DNA from: Oscillospiraceae bacterium
GTDB taxonomy: Bacteria > Bacillota > Clostridia > Oscillospirales > Ruminococcaceae
NCBI GenBank assembly: GCA_024404875.1
Contig: JAKSPK010000002.1
Coordinates: 1-64,000, forward strand
Length of the DNA stretch: 64,000 nucleotides
Direction: 5' to 3'
Shown: piece after piece, positions 42,208-51,828 of the stretch
Layout of the letters: the number at the start of each line of letters is the position of its first letter
How positions within the stretch are numbered: the first letter of the stretch is position 1
The notes under the pieces: generated by a model
Databases searched by the model: none
Told to the model about the DNA's origin: nothing
What the model saw: the letters and a program-made list of their open reading frames with translations, nothing else
Position numbers and translations under genes: made by a program

Positions 42208-43554
42208 ATGTTGCTGACAGAGCTTGAAAAATGGATCGCCGGAAAGCGTGTCTTGCTCCTTGGTTTCGGCAGAGAGGGCAGAGCGCTTTACCGCAGAATC
42301 ATACAGACCGGCGGCTTTTCTGCGCTGGGCATTGCGGATGCAAAGGAGATCGCCGATGCGCCTGCGGATGTGACACTGCATTTCGGTGCGGATTATCAGA
42401 AGGCGTTACCGCTATACGATATCGTATTCAAGAGCCCCGGCATTGTGCTGGAGCCGGAATTGCAGCCGGAGAAGCTGCCTTGTCGTGTTACATCGCTGAC
42501 AGAGCTGTTCCTGACCGCTTATCGCGACCAATGTATCGGTATTACCGGCACAAAGGGTAAATCAACCACATCTTCGCTGCTGTATCATGTGCTGCATGAG
42601 GCTGGTGTACCGTCCGTACTGGGCGGCAATATCGGCATTCCGACGGCGGAGCTTTATGAGCAGATTACGCCGGAAACTGTCATTGTCATGGAGATCGGCG
42701 TTCATCAGCTGGAGTATAACCATGTTTCTCCGAAAACGGCAGTATTCCTCAACCTCTATGAGGAACATCTTGATCACTACGGCACATTTGAATATTATGC
42801 ATATTGCAAGGAGAATATCTACCGGAATCAGCAGGCGGGCGATCTGCTGATCTGCGGAGAGCCGTCGCTGCCTGCTGACGGAGACTGCGCCGCAGAGGTC
42901 TGGCGGCTCGCAAAGGATGACCGCAGTGCGGATATCTCACTGCTCGGCGGCAATACAATGTTCTTCCGCGGCGAGACCTGTGAGGTTCCGTCGGATATTC
43001 AGCTGACGGGTGAGCATAACCGGTACAACTGTGCGGTCGTTTATGCGCTTGCGAAGCGGCTTGGCCTGACGGATGCTCAGATTATTGAGGGCATCCGGAG
43101 CTTTTCGCCGCTCCCGCACCGTCTTTCGCTGATCGGAACATATCACGGCATTCGCTGGTATGACGATTCGATCTCGACGGCCTGCGAGACCTGTATTCAG
43201 GCACTCAATAGTCTGCCCGATACCGATACGGTGCTGATCGGCGGCATGGACCGCGGCATCAGCTATCAGTCGCTGCTGGAATATCTCGAACATTCGCCGG
43301 TGCCGCATATCGTACTGATGTCAGATTCCGGCAAGCGCATCGCGGAGGAGGCAGAAGCATATTCCGAATCGCTCCGAAGCCGCATTCTGCAGGCTGCAGA
43401 TCTTCCGGAGGCTGTCGCGATCGCAAAAAATGTTACGCAGAAAGGGAAAATCTGCGTCATGTCACCGGCAGCCGCGAGCTATAATGTCTATCAGAATTTT
43501 GAAAAGCGCGGCGAGCATTTCAAGCAGCTTATTACAGCGGAAATCAGTGACTGA
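42208..43554 (+). CDS. murD: UDP-N-acetylmuramoyl-L-alanine--D-glutamate ligase
   Basis: MurD adds D-glutamate to the peptidoglycan precursor in the cytoplasm. The 448-residue protein has the Rossmann start KRVLLLGFGREGRALYRRI, KSPGI near 75, the ATP P-loop CIGITGTKGKSTTSSLLYHV near 110, LGGNIGIPTAELY, NLYEEHLDHYGTFEYYAYCK near 182, GEHNRYNCAVVYALAK near 270 and LPHRLSLIGTYHGIRWYDDS near 310. It is an unlinked murD, outside a division/cell-wall cluster. GGGGAGG lies upstream of ATG 42208. Whether it is the only MurD in the genome cannot be told from here. Confidence 0.93.
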   Translation: MLLTELEKWIAGKRVLLLGFGREGRALYRRIIQTGGFSALGIADAKEIADAPADVTLHFGADYQKALPLYDIVFKSPGIVLEPELQPEKLPCRVTSLTELFLTAYRDQCIGITGTKGKSTTSSLLYHVLHEAGVPSVLGGNIGIPTAELYEQITPETVIVMEIGVHQLEYNHVSPKTAVFLNLYEEHLDHYGTFEYYAYCKENIYRNQQAGDLLICGEPSLPADGDCAAEVWRLAKDDRSADISLLGGNTMFFRGETCEVPSDIQLTGEHNRYNCAVVYALAKRLGLTDAQIIEGIRSFSPLPHRLSLIGTYHGIRWYDDSISTACETCIQALNSLPDTDTVLIGGMDRGISYQSLLEYLEHSPVPHIVLMSDSGKRIAEEAEAYSESLRSRILQAADLPEAVAIAKNVTQKGKICVMSPAAASYNVYQNFEKRGEHFKQLITAEISD

Positions 43555-43578
43555 ATTGTAAAAACTTCTATTTACCTA

Positions 43579-43607
43579 TTGACAAAATGCAGAATATATA
43601 GTAAACT
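43579..43607 (+). promoter_or_regulatory. Promoter of secA
   Basis: TTGACA (43579-43584), a 17-bp spacer and TAAACT (43602-43607). Confidence 0.75.
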
Positions 43608-43617
43608 AAAAGTGTAT

Positions 43618-43660
43618 GGAGTGACAGCAAGGGGATAACTATATCCTCTTGCAGGACTCC
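43618..43660 (+). promoter_or_regulatory. Long leader hairpin of secA mRNA
   Basis: GCAAGGGGA (43627-43635) pairs with TCCTCTTGC (43644-43652) over 9 bp with one G:U, and GGAGT (43618-43622) with ACTCC (43656-43660) extends the stem across a small internal loop. It lies between the promoter and the ribosome-binding site and has no T tract. Confidence 0.55.
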
Positions 43661-43688
43661 GGATTCTTATAATAAAGGCGGTTATCCA

Positions 43689-46439
43689 ATGAATCTGATT
43701 GACAGGATCTTCGGTTCCTACAGCGAGAAAGAGCTGGCAAAAATTGAGCCAATCAAGAAGAAGGTGCTTGAACTGGAAGAGGAGTATCAGGGACTCTCTG
43801 ATGCTGCGCTGAAAGCCAAGACAGTTGAATTTCGTGAGCGGCTCGCAAAGGGCGAAACCCTTGATGATATTATGGTTGAAGCACTGGCGACTGTGCGTGA
43901 AGCGGCCGACCGTATTCTCGGTAAAAAGCCGTTCCCTGTGCAGATCATCGGTGCGATCGTACTGCATCAGGGCAGAATTGCAGAAATGCGCACCGGTGAA
44001 GGTAAAACACTGGTCGCTTGCGTTGCGTCCTATGTGAACGGTCTGTCCGGAAACGGTGTTCATGTCGTTACGGTCAACGACTATCTCGCTAAGACGCAGT
44101 CTGACGAAATGGGCAAGGTGCTTCGCTTCCTTGGTCTGACGGTCGGATGCATTATTCATGACCTCAACAATGAAGAGCGCCGTGCGGCCTACGCCTGTGA
44201 TGTTACTTACGGCACAAATAACGAGATGGGCTTCGACTATCTCCGTGACAACATGGTTATTTATAAGAAGGATCGCGTGCAGCGTGCTCCGAATTTCGCG
44301 ATCGTGGACGAGGTGGACTCTATTCTCATTGACGAGGCGAGAACCCCGCTGATCATTTCCGGCCGCGGCGACAAGTCAACCGAGCTCTATGAGAAGGCCG
44401 ACAAATTCGCCCGCACGCTGACCTCCATAACCGTTGTTGAGACCGACGACAAGGAGGATCAGGATGAAGCCTATGAGGATGCCGATTACATCATCGACGA
44501 AAAGGCAAAAACTGCGACTATCACACGCCGAGGCGTGAAGAAGGCAGAGAGCTACTTCAATGTCGAAAACATTATGGATATGGAGAATATGACGCTCCTG
44601 CACCATATCAATCAAGCGATCAGGGCACATGGCATCATGCATCTTGATACCGACTATGTTGTCAAGGATGACGAGATCATCATTGTTGACGAAAACACCG
44701 GCCGCATGATGATGGGCAGACGCTACAATGACGGTCTGCATCAGGCGATCGAAGCAAAGGAAGGTGTCAAGGTCAAGCATGAATCCAAGACGCTTGCGAC
44801 CGTTACCTTCCAGAATTATTTCCGCCTTTACAAGAAACTCTCCGGCATGACCGGTACGGCTATGACCGAGGAAGACGAATTCCGTGAGATCTACAAGCTT
44901 GATGTCATCACGATTCCGACGAATAAGCCGGTTATCCGCATTGATCAGCCGGATCTCATTTATCGCACTGAAAAGGCAAAGTATGCCGCTATTATTGAGC
45001 AGATCATCAAGTGTCATGAAAAAGGGCAGCCTGTGCTGGTAGGTACGGTTTCGATTGATAAGTCCGAGCGGCTTTCCGAAATGCTCAAGCGCCGCGGCAT
45101 CAAGCATGAGGTGCTGAATGCAAAGTATCACGCGAAGGAAGCGGAGATCGTTGCACAGGCCGGCAAACTCGGTGCTGTCACGATCGCGACGAACATGGCA
45201 GGCCGTGGTACGGATATCATGCTCGGCGGCAACGCGGAATTCCTCGCTAAAGCAGAGATGCGCAAGCGCGAGATTCCGGAGGAAATCATCACTGAGGCGG
45301 TCGGCTATGCTGATACCGATGATGAGGAAATCCTTGCAGCACGTGAGGTTTACCGTTCGCTCTACGATAAGTACAATGCAGAGGTCAAGGAAAAGGCTGT
45401 GGATGTCAAGAAGGCAGGCGGTCTCTATATTCTCGGTACGGAGCGCCATGAATCCCGCCGAATCGACAACCAGCTCCGCGGCCGTTCGGGCCGTCAGGGT
45501 GACGAAGGCGAGAGCCGCTTCTTCCTTTCCGTTGAGGATGATCTGATGCGCATTTTCGCAGGCGACCGTCTCGAAAATATGATGGCGAGACTCAATGTTG
45601 AAGAGAACATGCCGATCGAGAGCAAGATGATGTCCAAGGTCATCGAATCCTGCCAGAAGAAGGTCGAAGGCATGCACTTCGCGACGCGTAAGAATGTCCT
45701 GAACTATGACGATGTTATGAACACGCAGAGAGAGATTATTTACGGCCAGCGCAGTCAGGTGCTGGACGGTCAGGATCTCCATGCGTATCTCGTTGACATG
45801 ATAAAGGAACTGATCCGCTCGACGGTCACGACCTATCTTGCAGATGAAAGTGACAAGTCAAACTGGAATCTCGTCGGACTGCGCGAATACTTCATGGATT
45901 GGATCACCGTTCCGGAGGACTTCGAGTGGGATGATGCGAAGATCAATGCAACCGAGCGGGAAGACATTATCAAAATGCTCACCGATCGTACGCTTGCAGT
46001 CTATCAGATGCGAGAGAATTCGATCGGTCATGATGAGCTGCGCGAACTGGAGCGTGTCATTCTGCTGAAGGTTGTTGATACCAAGTGGATGGCGCATATC
46101 GACGATATGGACGAGCTGAAGCGCGGCATGGGACTTCGCGGTTATGCTCAGAAGAACCCGGTCGTTGAATACCGCTATGAGGGCTTCGAGATGTTCGATG
46201 CAATGGTCGATGCGATTCGTGAGGACACTGTCCGCCTGCTGCTGACCATCAAGCTCGCTGAAAACAGAGCGCCGCAGCGTGAGCAGGTTGCGAAGCCGGA
46301 TGCTCCGAATGCAGGTGCGGGTGACGGAAGCTTCTCTCGTCAGGCGGCAGCGAAGAAGAAAGTCGGGCCGAATGAGCTGTGTCCGTGCGGCAGCGGAAAG
46401 AAGTACAAGTTCTGCTGCGGGATGAAGAATAATGGATAA
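43689..46439 (+). CDS. secA: Preprotein translocase ATPase SecA
   Basis: SecA drives export of unfolded preproteins through SecYEG. The 916-residue protein has Walker A EMRTGEGKTLVA near residue 101, the Walker B/DEAD region FAIVDEVDSILIDEARTPLI near 203, the preprotein cross-linking domain, YNDGLHQAIEAKEGV, IATNMAGRGTDIMLGGN near 502, QLRGRSGRQGD near 597 and the helical scaffold. It ends in the zinc-binding NELCPCGSGKKYKFCCG that contacts SecB or lipid in this family. AAAGGCGG lies before ATG 43689. The stop overlaps the epimerase start by 8 bp, so an essential export gene and a sugar enzyme share a transcript. Confidence 0.97.
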   Translation: MNLIDRIFGSYSEKELAKIEPIKKKVLELEEEYQGLSDAALKAKTVEFRERLAKGETLDDIMVEALATVREAADRILGKKPFPVQIIGAIVLHQGRIAEMRTGEGKTLVACVASYVNGLSGNGVHVVTVNDYLAKTQSDEMGKVLRFLGLTVGCIIHDLNNEERRAAYACDVTYGTNNEMGFDYLRDNMVIYKKDRVQRAPNFAIVDEVDSILIDEARTPLIISGRGDKSTELYEKADKFARTLTSITVVETDDKEDQDEAYEDADYIIDEKAKTATITRRGVKKAESYFNVENIMDMENMTLLHHINQAIRAHGIMHLDTDYVVKDDEIIIVDENTGRMMMGRRYNDGLHQAIEAKEGVKVKHESKTLATVTFQNYFRLYKKLSGMTGTAMTEEDEFREIYKLDVITIPTNKPVIRIDQPDLIYRTEKAKYAAIIEQIIKCHEKGQPVLVGTVSIDKSERLSEMLKRRGIKHEVLNAKYHAKEAEIVAQAGKLGAVTIATNMAGRGTDIMLGGNAEFLAKAEMRKREIPEEIITEAVGYADTDDEEILAAREVYRSLYDKYNAEVKEKAVDVKKAGGLYILGTERHESRRIDNQLRGRSGRQGDEGESRFFLSVEDDLMRIFAGDRLENMMARLNVEENMPIESKMMSKVIESCQKKVEGMHFATRKNVLNYDDVMNTQREIIYGQRSQVLDGQDLHAYLVDMIKELIRSTVTTYLADESDKSNWNLVGLREYFMDWITVPEDFEWDDAKINATEREDIIKMLTDRTLAVYQMRENSIGHDELRELERVILLKVVDTKWMAHIDDMDELKRGMGLRGYAQKNPVVEYRYEGFEMFDAMVDAIREDTVRLLLTIKLAENRAPQREQVAKPDAPNAGAGDGSFSRQAAAKKKVGPNELCPCGSGKKYKFCCGMKNNG

Positions 46440-47649
46440 AACAGAATTGAAGCGAATCGCCGGAGAGATCGAGCAGGAGCTTCGGGAGCATATTCTCCCA
46501 TTCTGGCTCGGTCTCCGCGACGAACGCGGCGGATTTATGGGACGCGTTGCGCCTGATTTGCAGTCGGATCCTGGTGCTGATAAAGGTCTGATCTATCATG
46601 CGCGGATTCTCTGGGCTTTTTCTTCAGCGTATCTGAAATACAAGGATTCTGCGTATCTCAGTGCGGCAGCGCACGCCTATACATTTCTGCGCAAGGGTTG
46701 GGATATTGAAAACGGCGGCTTTTTCTGGTCGCTGACTGCTGACGGTGCTCCCGCAGAAACAACGAAATACTGCTATTGCAATGCGTTCTGTATTTACGGC
46801 CTGACGCTGTATGCTGAGGCAAGCGGTGATCGTGATGCAATGCAGCTTGCAGAAGATGCGTTCGATTGTATCGAAACGCATTTTGCCGAATCGAACGGGT
46901 ATATCGAATCCTGCACGGTTGACTGGCTGCCGCTTGAGAATGATCATCTCTCCGAGCATGATCTTCATGCTGCCAAGACTATGAATACTACGCTGCATCT
47001 GATTGAAGCCTACGCGGAGCTTTATCGCGTCGGTGGAAAAAAGAATGTCGCTGCGGCACTGCGGAAGCTCATTGAGCTATATGCCGACCGGATCTATCAG
47101 CCGGAGACGAAGCAGCTCAGCGTATTCTTTGACAGTGAGCTGAACCTGATCGGAGATCTCTACTCCTATGGGCATGATATAGAAGCAAGCTGGCTCGTTG
47201 ATCATGCCTGCGACTGTCTGGGGAACAGCGGGCTTACCGGAAAGCTCCGGACAATCGACTTTTCATTGGCAGAGCGTGTCAGTCGGGAGGCATTCTTCGA
47301 CGGCGCGTTTCATAACGAATGTTTTTCGGGCGAGATCGACTCCACCCGCGTCTGGTGGGTACAGGCGGAGGGCGTGATCGGCTGCCTGAATGCAGCACAG
47401 TCTGCGATGGACTTCGGGGATGGCGGCAATGCTGACCGTTATCTGAATCTTTCTGCGGCACTGTGGAACTATATAAAAAGCTACCAGATCGACAGACGTC
47501 CAGGCGGAGAGTGGTATGCCGAAACAGATAAATCAGGGCAGCCTCTTTCCAAAACAGATACGGCAGGCATTTGGAAATGTCCGTATCATAACAGCCGGAT
47601 GTGTCTTGAAGCGATCCGGCGCATTCATTTGTTTTTAGGGGACGAATAA
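46432..47649 (+). CDS. ce: Cellobiose 2-epimerase (AGE family)
   Basis: This enzyme converts the reducing-end glucose of cellobiose to mannose, giving glucosyl-mannose. The 405-residue (alpha/alpha)6-barrel has ILPFWLGLRDERGGFMGRV near residue 21, ARILWAFSSAYLKY, HAAKTMNTTLHLIEAYAELY near 183 (conserved His/Asn), SYGHDIEASWLVDHAC near 243, RVWWVQAEGVIG near 304 and IWKCPYHNSRMCLEAI near 383. These match cellobiose 2-epimerases first described in Ruminococcus albus more than the N-acylglucosamine epimerases. No signal peptide is seen, so it acts on imported cellobiose. A GH9 cellulase gene follows by 31 bp. Confidence 0.9.
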   Translation: MDKTELKRIAGEIEQELREHILPFWLGLRDERGGFMGRVAPDLQSDPGADKGLIYHARILWAFSSAYLKYKDSAYLSAAAHAYTFLRKGWDIENGGFFWSLTADGAPAETTKYCYCNAFCIYGLTLYAEASGDRDAMQLAEDAFDCIETHFAESNGYIESCTVDWLPLENDHLSEHDLHAAKTMNTTLHLIEAYAELYRVGGKKNVAAALRKLIELYADRIYQPETKQLSVFFDSELNLIGDLYSYGHDIEASWLVDHACDCLGNSGLTGKLRTIDFSLAERVSREAFFDGAFHNECFSGEIDSTRVWWVQAEGVIGCLNAAQSAMDFGDGGNADRYLNLSAALWNYIKSYQIDRRPGGEWYAETDKSGQPLSKTDTAGIWKCPYHNSRMCLEAIRRIHLFLGDE

Positions 47650-47680
47650 GTCAATACTGACATTTGGAAGAGGGATTTTT

Positions 47681-50404
47681 ATGAAACAGAACGGGCGTTT
47701 CCTGAAAGCTGCCCTTTGTGTCTGTCTTTGTGCGGTCATGGCCGGTACCGGTGTGATCCAGGCAGGTGCGACAGCGGGCGAGGATCCGGGAACAGTTGAC
47801 GATTCGGAAAAGATATTTCCGGATCCGGACAGCTTTTCCTATGACGATGTGGATGTAGACTTTGCTAGAGGCATGCAATACACGATGACATTCTATGATG
47901 CCAACAAGTGCGGTAAGCGCACCGGTGTCCTGGAATGGCGCGGTGACTGCCATATGGAGGATCAGCACATTCCGCTGAAGCAGTACGGTGAGGATTTCAA
48001 GGGCATCAATCTGCCGGATGAGTGGATTGAGGAGCACAGAGCAGAGCTCGATCCGGACGGCGACGGCTGTCTCGACTGCGAGGGCGGTATGCATGACGCC
48101 GGCGACCATGTCAAATTCGGTCTTCCGGGAACTTATGCTGCTTCCACGCTCGGATGGGGCTATTATGAATTCCGTGAGGCATACGAAAAGACAGGCAATC
48201 AGGAGCATATCGAAAATATTCTCCATGCCTTTGGTGATTTTTATCTGAAGTCGCTCTACTACGATAAAGACGGCAAGCTCCTTGCCTATGTTTATCAGGT
48301 TGGCGAAGGCAATATCGACCATAACTACTGGATCTGCCCGGATCTTCAGGGCGAGCATATGCTTGATTTCGCTAGACCGGCCTACCTCTGCACTGAGGAA
48401 AATGTCTTTACTGAGGAGACTGCGGTCGGCTCAGCGGAATCCAAGATCGATGATCCGGAATCCAATGCAGCTAAGGCAAAGGCCAAGCAGACCGATTCCC
48501 GTGCATCGGATATGTGTGCAGGCGCAGCCGCTGCTCTGGCTGTGAACTATCTGAATTTCAAAGATACCGAGCCGGAATATGCAAAGCAGTGCCTCAAGGG
48601 CGCAAAGGATCTGTATGAGATGGCTGTTGCTTCCCACGAGGAAGGAGAGGACAACAAGGTTCTGACGCTGGGCTATGACGGCGGCTTCTACACCTCCAGC
48701 TACGACTTTGACGAGCTTGCATGGGCAGCCGTCTGGCTGTATTACTGCGACTGCGACGGTGATATCTCCGTTCGCAATCAGAAATCCTATGACAAGTATA
48801 TTGTTCCGATCATCGCTGTGGATGAAACAATCGAGAATGACAACGGCGGTCATCCGTACACCGGCTACATAAAGCGTATTATCAAGGATACGAATAACTG
48901 CTGGAACAACATCTGGGTTCACTGCTGGGATACTGTCTGGGGCGGCGTTTTTGCAAAGTTGGCGCCTGTAACTAACATTGAGCGTGACTGGTATATCTTC
49001 CGTTGGAACTGTGAATTCTGGTCAGGCAGTACGCATCTGGATCCCGGTCTGGTCGATACGATCTGGAACAAGGAATTCGAGTGGGATACACAGCCGCAGA
49101 AGCCGGAAGCGACCGACTTCCTGAAAAAGACACCGGCGGGATTCTCCATGCTGAATGAATACGGTTCCTGCCGCTATAATACCGCTGCCGAGCTTTGCTG
49201 TCTCGTTTATGCGAAGGAAGCAAAGGACCACGAGAAGGCAAATGATCCGATGCGCTTTGCGGATTGGGCAGAGAGTCAGATGGAATATGTCATGGGTAAG
49301 AACCCGATGAACCGACCGTATATCGTCGGCTGGTCTGATACTGCTGCATCGCATCCGCATCATCGCGCCTCGCACGGCTCGAAGGATCTGAACATGGATC
49401 ATCCGGCAACGCAGGTACACACCCTTTGGGGCGCACTGGTCGGCGGACCGGATGCCGGTGACTGGCACCGTGATATTACGAAGGACTATGTTTACAATGA
49501 GGTCGCTGTTGACTATAATGCTGCGGTTGTTGGAGCCTGCGCAGGTCTCTATTACTTCTACGGCGATGAGACCATGCAGAGCGAGGATAATTTCCCGCCG
49601 CTGGAGTCCAGCTATAAGTCTGAGGAGGAACTCCGAGAGTTCGTTCTGAACGCAGCAGTCGGACAGGATAACAGCCGCTGCTCGCAGATCCTCATTGAAT
49701 TTACCAATGAGACGCTGCTCCCGCCGCGATATCTCAGCGAGGTGAAGATTCGCTATTATTTCAGCATCGCCGATCTGCTCAAAAAGGGACAGACGGTCGA
49801 TGATCTGAATGTCGAGATGCAGTACGACCAAATGGCTGCAAACACGCAGAATCAGTACACAGTCAAGACCGAGATCGTGCAGTATAACGATGACGGTGAC
49901 TGCTATCTTGAGCTGACATGGCCGGATTATAAGTTCTATGGTAAAATGGCATATCAGTTCGCGATTGTCGCGGATAAGCAGGATGAGGAATATAACAATG
50001 TCTGGGATTCCTCCAATGACTACAGCCGTATCGGTATGGCTTCCGAGGAGGAGCTTGGCAAGTCATTGAACGAGTGCCCGGAGGAGAACCAGCGCCTGAC
50101 GATGTATGTTGACGGAGTTCATGTCTGGGGTACTGCGCCGGAAGGCGCACCGGAGCCGGATGCAGCAGACAGCGACAGCAAGAAAGTCACATGGGGTGAT
50201 GTCAACTGCGACGGTGAGGTTGATGTAACGGATGTTGTTCTGCTGAGCCGCTATATCACTGAGGATGGTGAAGCGGTTATCACTGCACAGGGTAAGCTGA
50301 ATGCCGATGTTAAGAATGATGGCACATTTGACGGAGAGGATACAACCAGAATCCTGATGTATATTGCAAAGCTCATCAAGTATTCAGTACTCGGCACAAA
50401 ATAA
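47681..50404 (+). CDS. GH9 cellulase with CBM3c-like module and C-terminal dockerin
   Basis: The 907-residue secreted enzyme has a signal peptide (about 1-30), then a GH9 catalytic domain (about 60-640). Its nucleophile-region motif is GGMHDAGDHVKFGLP near residue 143, followed by RASHGSKDLN (the ASHPHHRASHG histidine/arginine block) near 568 and GDWHRDITKDYVYNEVAVDY near 593 with the acid. A beta-sandwich region (about 660-815; LSEVKIRYYFSIADLL and NDYSRIGM) resembles the CBM3c of processive GH9 endoglucanases. The dockerin (about 838-900) has GDVNCDGEVDVTDVVLLSRY and a second, weaker repeat NADVKNDGTFDGEDTTRILM. It should act on cellulose within a cellulosome. AGAGGG precedes ATG 47681, and a terminator follows. 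Confidence 0.95.
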   Translation: MKQNGRFLKAALCVCLCAVMAGTGVIQAGATAGEDPGTVDDSEKIFPDPDSFSYDDVDVDFARGMQYTMTFYDANKCGKRTGVLEWRGDCHMEDQHIPLKQYGEDFKGINLPDEWIEEHRAELDPDGDGCLDCEGGMHDAGDHVKFGLPGTYAASTLGWGYYEFREAYEKTGNQEHIENILHAFGDFYLKSLYYDKDGKLLAYVYQVGEGNIDHNYWICPDLQGEHMLDFARPAYLCTEENVFTEETAVGSAESKIDDPESNAAKAKAKQTDSRASDMCAGAAAALAVNYLNFKDTEPEYAKQCLKGAKDLYEMAVASHEEGEDNKVLTLGYDGGFYTSSYDFDELAWAAVWLYYCDCDGDISVRNQKSYDKYIVPIIAVDETIENDNGGHPYTGYIKRIIKDTNNCWNNIWVHCWDTVWGGVFAKLAPVTNIERDWYIFRWNCEFWSGSTHLDPGLVDTIWNKEFEWDTQPQKPEATDFLKKTPAGFSMLNEYGSCRYNTAAELCCLVYAKEAKDHEKANDPMRFADWAESQMEYVMGKNPMNRPYIVGWSDTAASHPHHRASHGSKDLNMDHPATQVHTLWGALVGGPDAGDWHRDITKDYVYNEVAVDYNAAVVGACAGLYYFYGDETMQSEDNFPPLESSYKSEEELREFVLNAAVGQDNSRCSQILIEFTNETLLPPRYLSEVKIRYYFSIADLLKKGQTVDDLNVEMQYDQMAANTQNQYTVKTEIVQYNDDGDCYLELTWPDYKFYGKMAYQFAIVADKQDEEYNNVWDSSNDYSRIGMASEEELGKSLNECPEENQRLTMYVDGVHVWGTAPEGAPEPDAADSDSKKVTWGDVNCDGEVDVTDVVLLSRYITEDGEAVITAQGKLNADVKNDGTFDGEDTTRILMYIAKLIKYSVLGTK

Positions 50405-50410
50405 ATGCAT

Positions 50411-50449
50411 TCAGCGATGCATCTTTACGGTGCATCGCTGATCTTTTTT
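50411..50449 (+). terminator. Intrinsic terminator after the GH9 gene
   Basis: TCAGCGATGCA (50411-50421) and TGCATCGCTGA (50431-50441) pair perfectly and are followed by TCTTTTTT. Confidence 0.93.
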
Positions 50450-50461
50450 CGGGAGGTCATT

Positions 50462-51724
50462 ATGATTCCATTGGCTGAACGCCTGCGGCCGCATTCCATT
50501 GACGATATGGTCGGTCAGCCGCATCTTTTTGCACCGGGCAGACCGATGCGCCGTATCATCGAATCAGGTCAGGTGCCGAATATGATTTTTTACGGCCCGT
50601 CCGGAGTAGGCAAGACGACACTGGCGCGGATGATAGCCGATCAGACAGATATGTCCCTGCATAAGCTCAACGGCACGACGGCATCCGTCGGTGATATCCG
50701 TGAGATTCTCAATGAAACAAATTCGCTGTTTGCCTCTCACGGTATTCTTCTCTATCTTGATGAGATTCAATACCTAAACAAAAAGCAGCAGCAAAGCCTT
50801 TTGGAATACATTGAAAACGGCAGCGTTACTCTGATTGCATCAACGACTGAAAACCCGTATTTTGCGGTGTTTAATGCGATCATCAGCCGTTCGACGGTGT
50901 TTGAATTCAAGCCGGTCACGCAGGAACAGATGATCCCGGCGGTAGAGCGTGCATACCGGTATCTCGCAGAAGAGCAGGGCAGAGAGATCCGCTATTCGCA
51001 GGAGATTGCCCGCTATATTGCGCAGGGCTGCGGCGGCGATGTGCGAAAGGCAGTTAATACGGTTGAGCTTTCTGTACTGGCGGCAGAGGAGCATGACGGT
51101 GTTCTGGAGATTACCCTTGAGAATGTAACTGCACTGACACAGCGCAGTAATATGCGATACGACAAGGACGGCGATCAGCACTACGATCTGCTTTCGGCGC
51201 TGCATAAATCTGTGCGCGGCTCGGACGAGAATGCAGCGATTCATTATGCGGCACGGCTTATGGAGACCGGTGATCTGCTGCCGCTTTGCCGTCGGCTGCT
51301 CTGCATTGCGAATGAGGATGTTGGCCTAGCATATCCGATGGCGATCCCGATTGTCAAGGCAGCGGTCGATACGGCTTTGCAGCTTGGCATGCCTGAGGCA
51401 CGGCTTCCGCTGGCGAATGCAGTAATTCTGCTTGCGACTGCGCCGAAATCAAACAGTGCGTACATGGCTGTAAATGATGCTTTGACGGATATCCGCGCAG
51501 GTATGTCCGGCGATTTCCCGCGGGCACTGCAAAATGTTCACTTCGACGGCGCAGATGCAGCGGTGAAAGGTCAGCATTATCTCTATCCGCATGACTACCC
51601 GAATCACTGGGTAAAGCAGCAGTATCTGCCGGACACGATCAAGAACCGCATATATTATCATCACGGCGACAATAAAGCCGAGCAGGCGGCAAAGGTCTAC
51701 TGGGAAAAGATCAAGAAAGAATAA
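50462..51724 (+). CDS. rarA: Replication-associated recombination protein RarA (MgsA)
   Basis: RarA is a clamp-loader-like AAA+ ATPase that acts at stalled forks. The 420-residue protein has LAERLRPHSIDDMVGQPHL at the start, Walker A IFYGPSGVGKTTLARMIA near residue 43, Walker B ILLYLDEIQYLNKKQQQSLL near 95, sensor 1 LIASTTENPYFAVFNAIISR near 122, and the C-terminal YDLLSALHKSVRGSDENAAI and LCIANEDVGLAYP typical of the family. GGGAGG precedes ATG 50462; an in-frame ATG at 50405 would run through the terminator stem and is rejected. No dedicated promoter is obvious in the 13 bp after the terminator. Confidence 0.95.
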   Translation: MIPLAERLRPHSIDDMVGQPHLFAPGRPMRRIIESGQVPNMIFYGPSGVGKTTLARMIADQTDMSLHKLNGTTASVGDIREILNETNSLFASHGILLYLDEIQYLNKKQQQSLLEYIENGSVTLIASTTENPYFAVFNAIISRSTVFEFKPVTQEQMIPAVERAYRYLAEEQGREIRYSQEIARYIAQGCGGDVRKAVNTVELSVLAAEEHDGVLEITLENVTALTQRSNMRYDKDGDQHYDLLSALHKSVRGSDENAAIHYAARLMETGDLLPLCRRLLCIANEDVGLAYPMAIPIVKAAVDTALQLGMPEARLPLANAVILLATAPKSNSAYMAVNDALTDIRAGMSGDFPRALQNVHFDGADAAVKGQHYLYPHDYPNHWVKQQYLPDTIKNRIYYHHGDNKAEQAAKVYWEKIKKE

Positions 51725-51781
51725 GCATCAAGACAATACCGCACAAAGCCTGCTTGGCGGCTTAGCTGTGATATTGCAAAA

Positions 51782-51824
51782 AACTGCCCTGAAGTACAGT
51801 CACTTCGGGGCAGTTCTTTTTTAT
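51782..51824. terminator. Bidirectional terminator between rarA and the AEC gene
   Basis: AACTGCCCTGAAGT (51782-51795) and ACTTCGGGGCAGTT (51802-51815) form a 14-bp stem with one G:U. T6 follows on plus, and a run of T also follows on minus. Confidence 0.88.
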
Positions 51825-51828
51825 CCAT

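Noticed and set aside
44376..45782. 468-codon minus-strand frame inside secA
   Set aside because: Entirely antisense to conserved SecA motifs, without a start signal or recognisable domain.
50405..50461. Upstream ATG extension of rarA
   Set aside because: It would read through the terminator hairpin of the GH9 gene and adds residues absent from the family; ATG 50462 has a proper ribosome-binding site.
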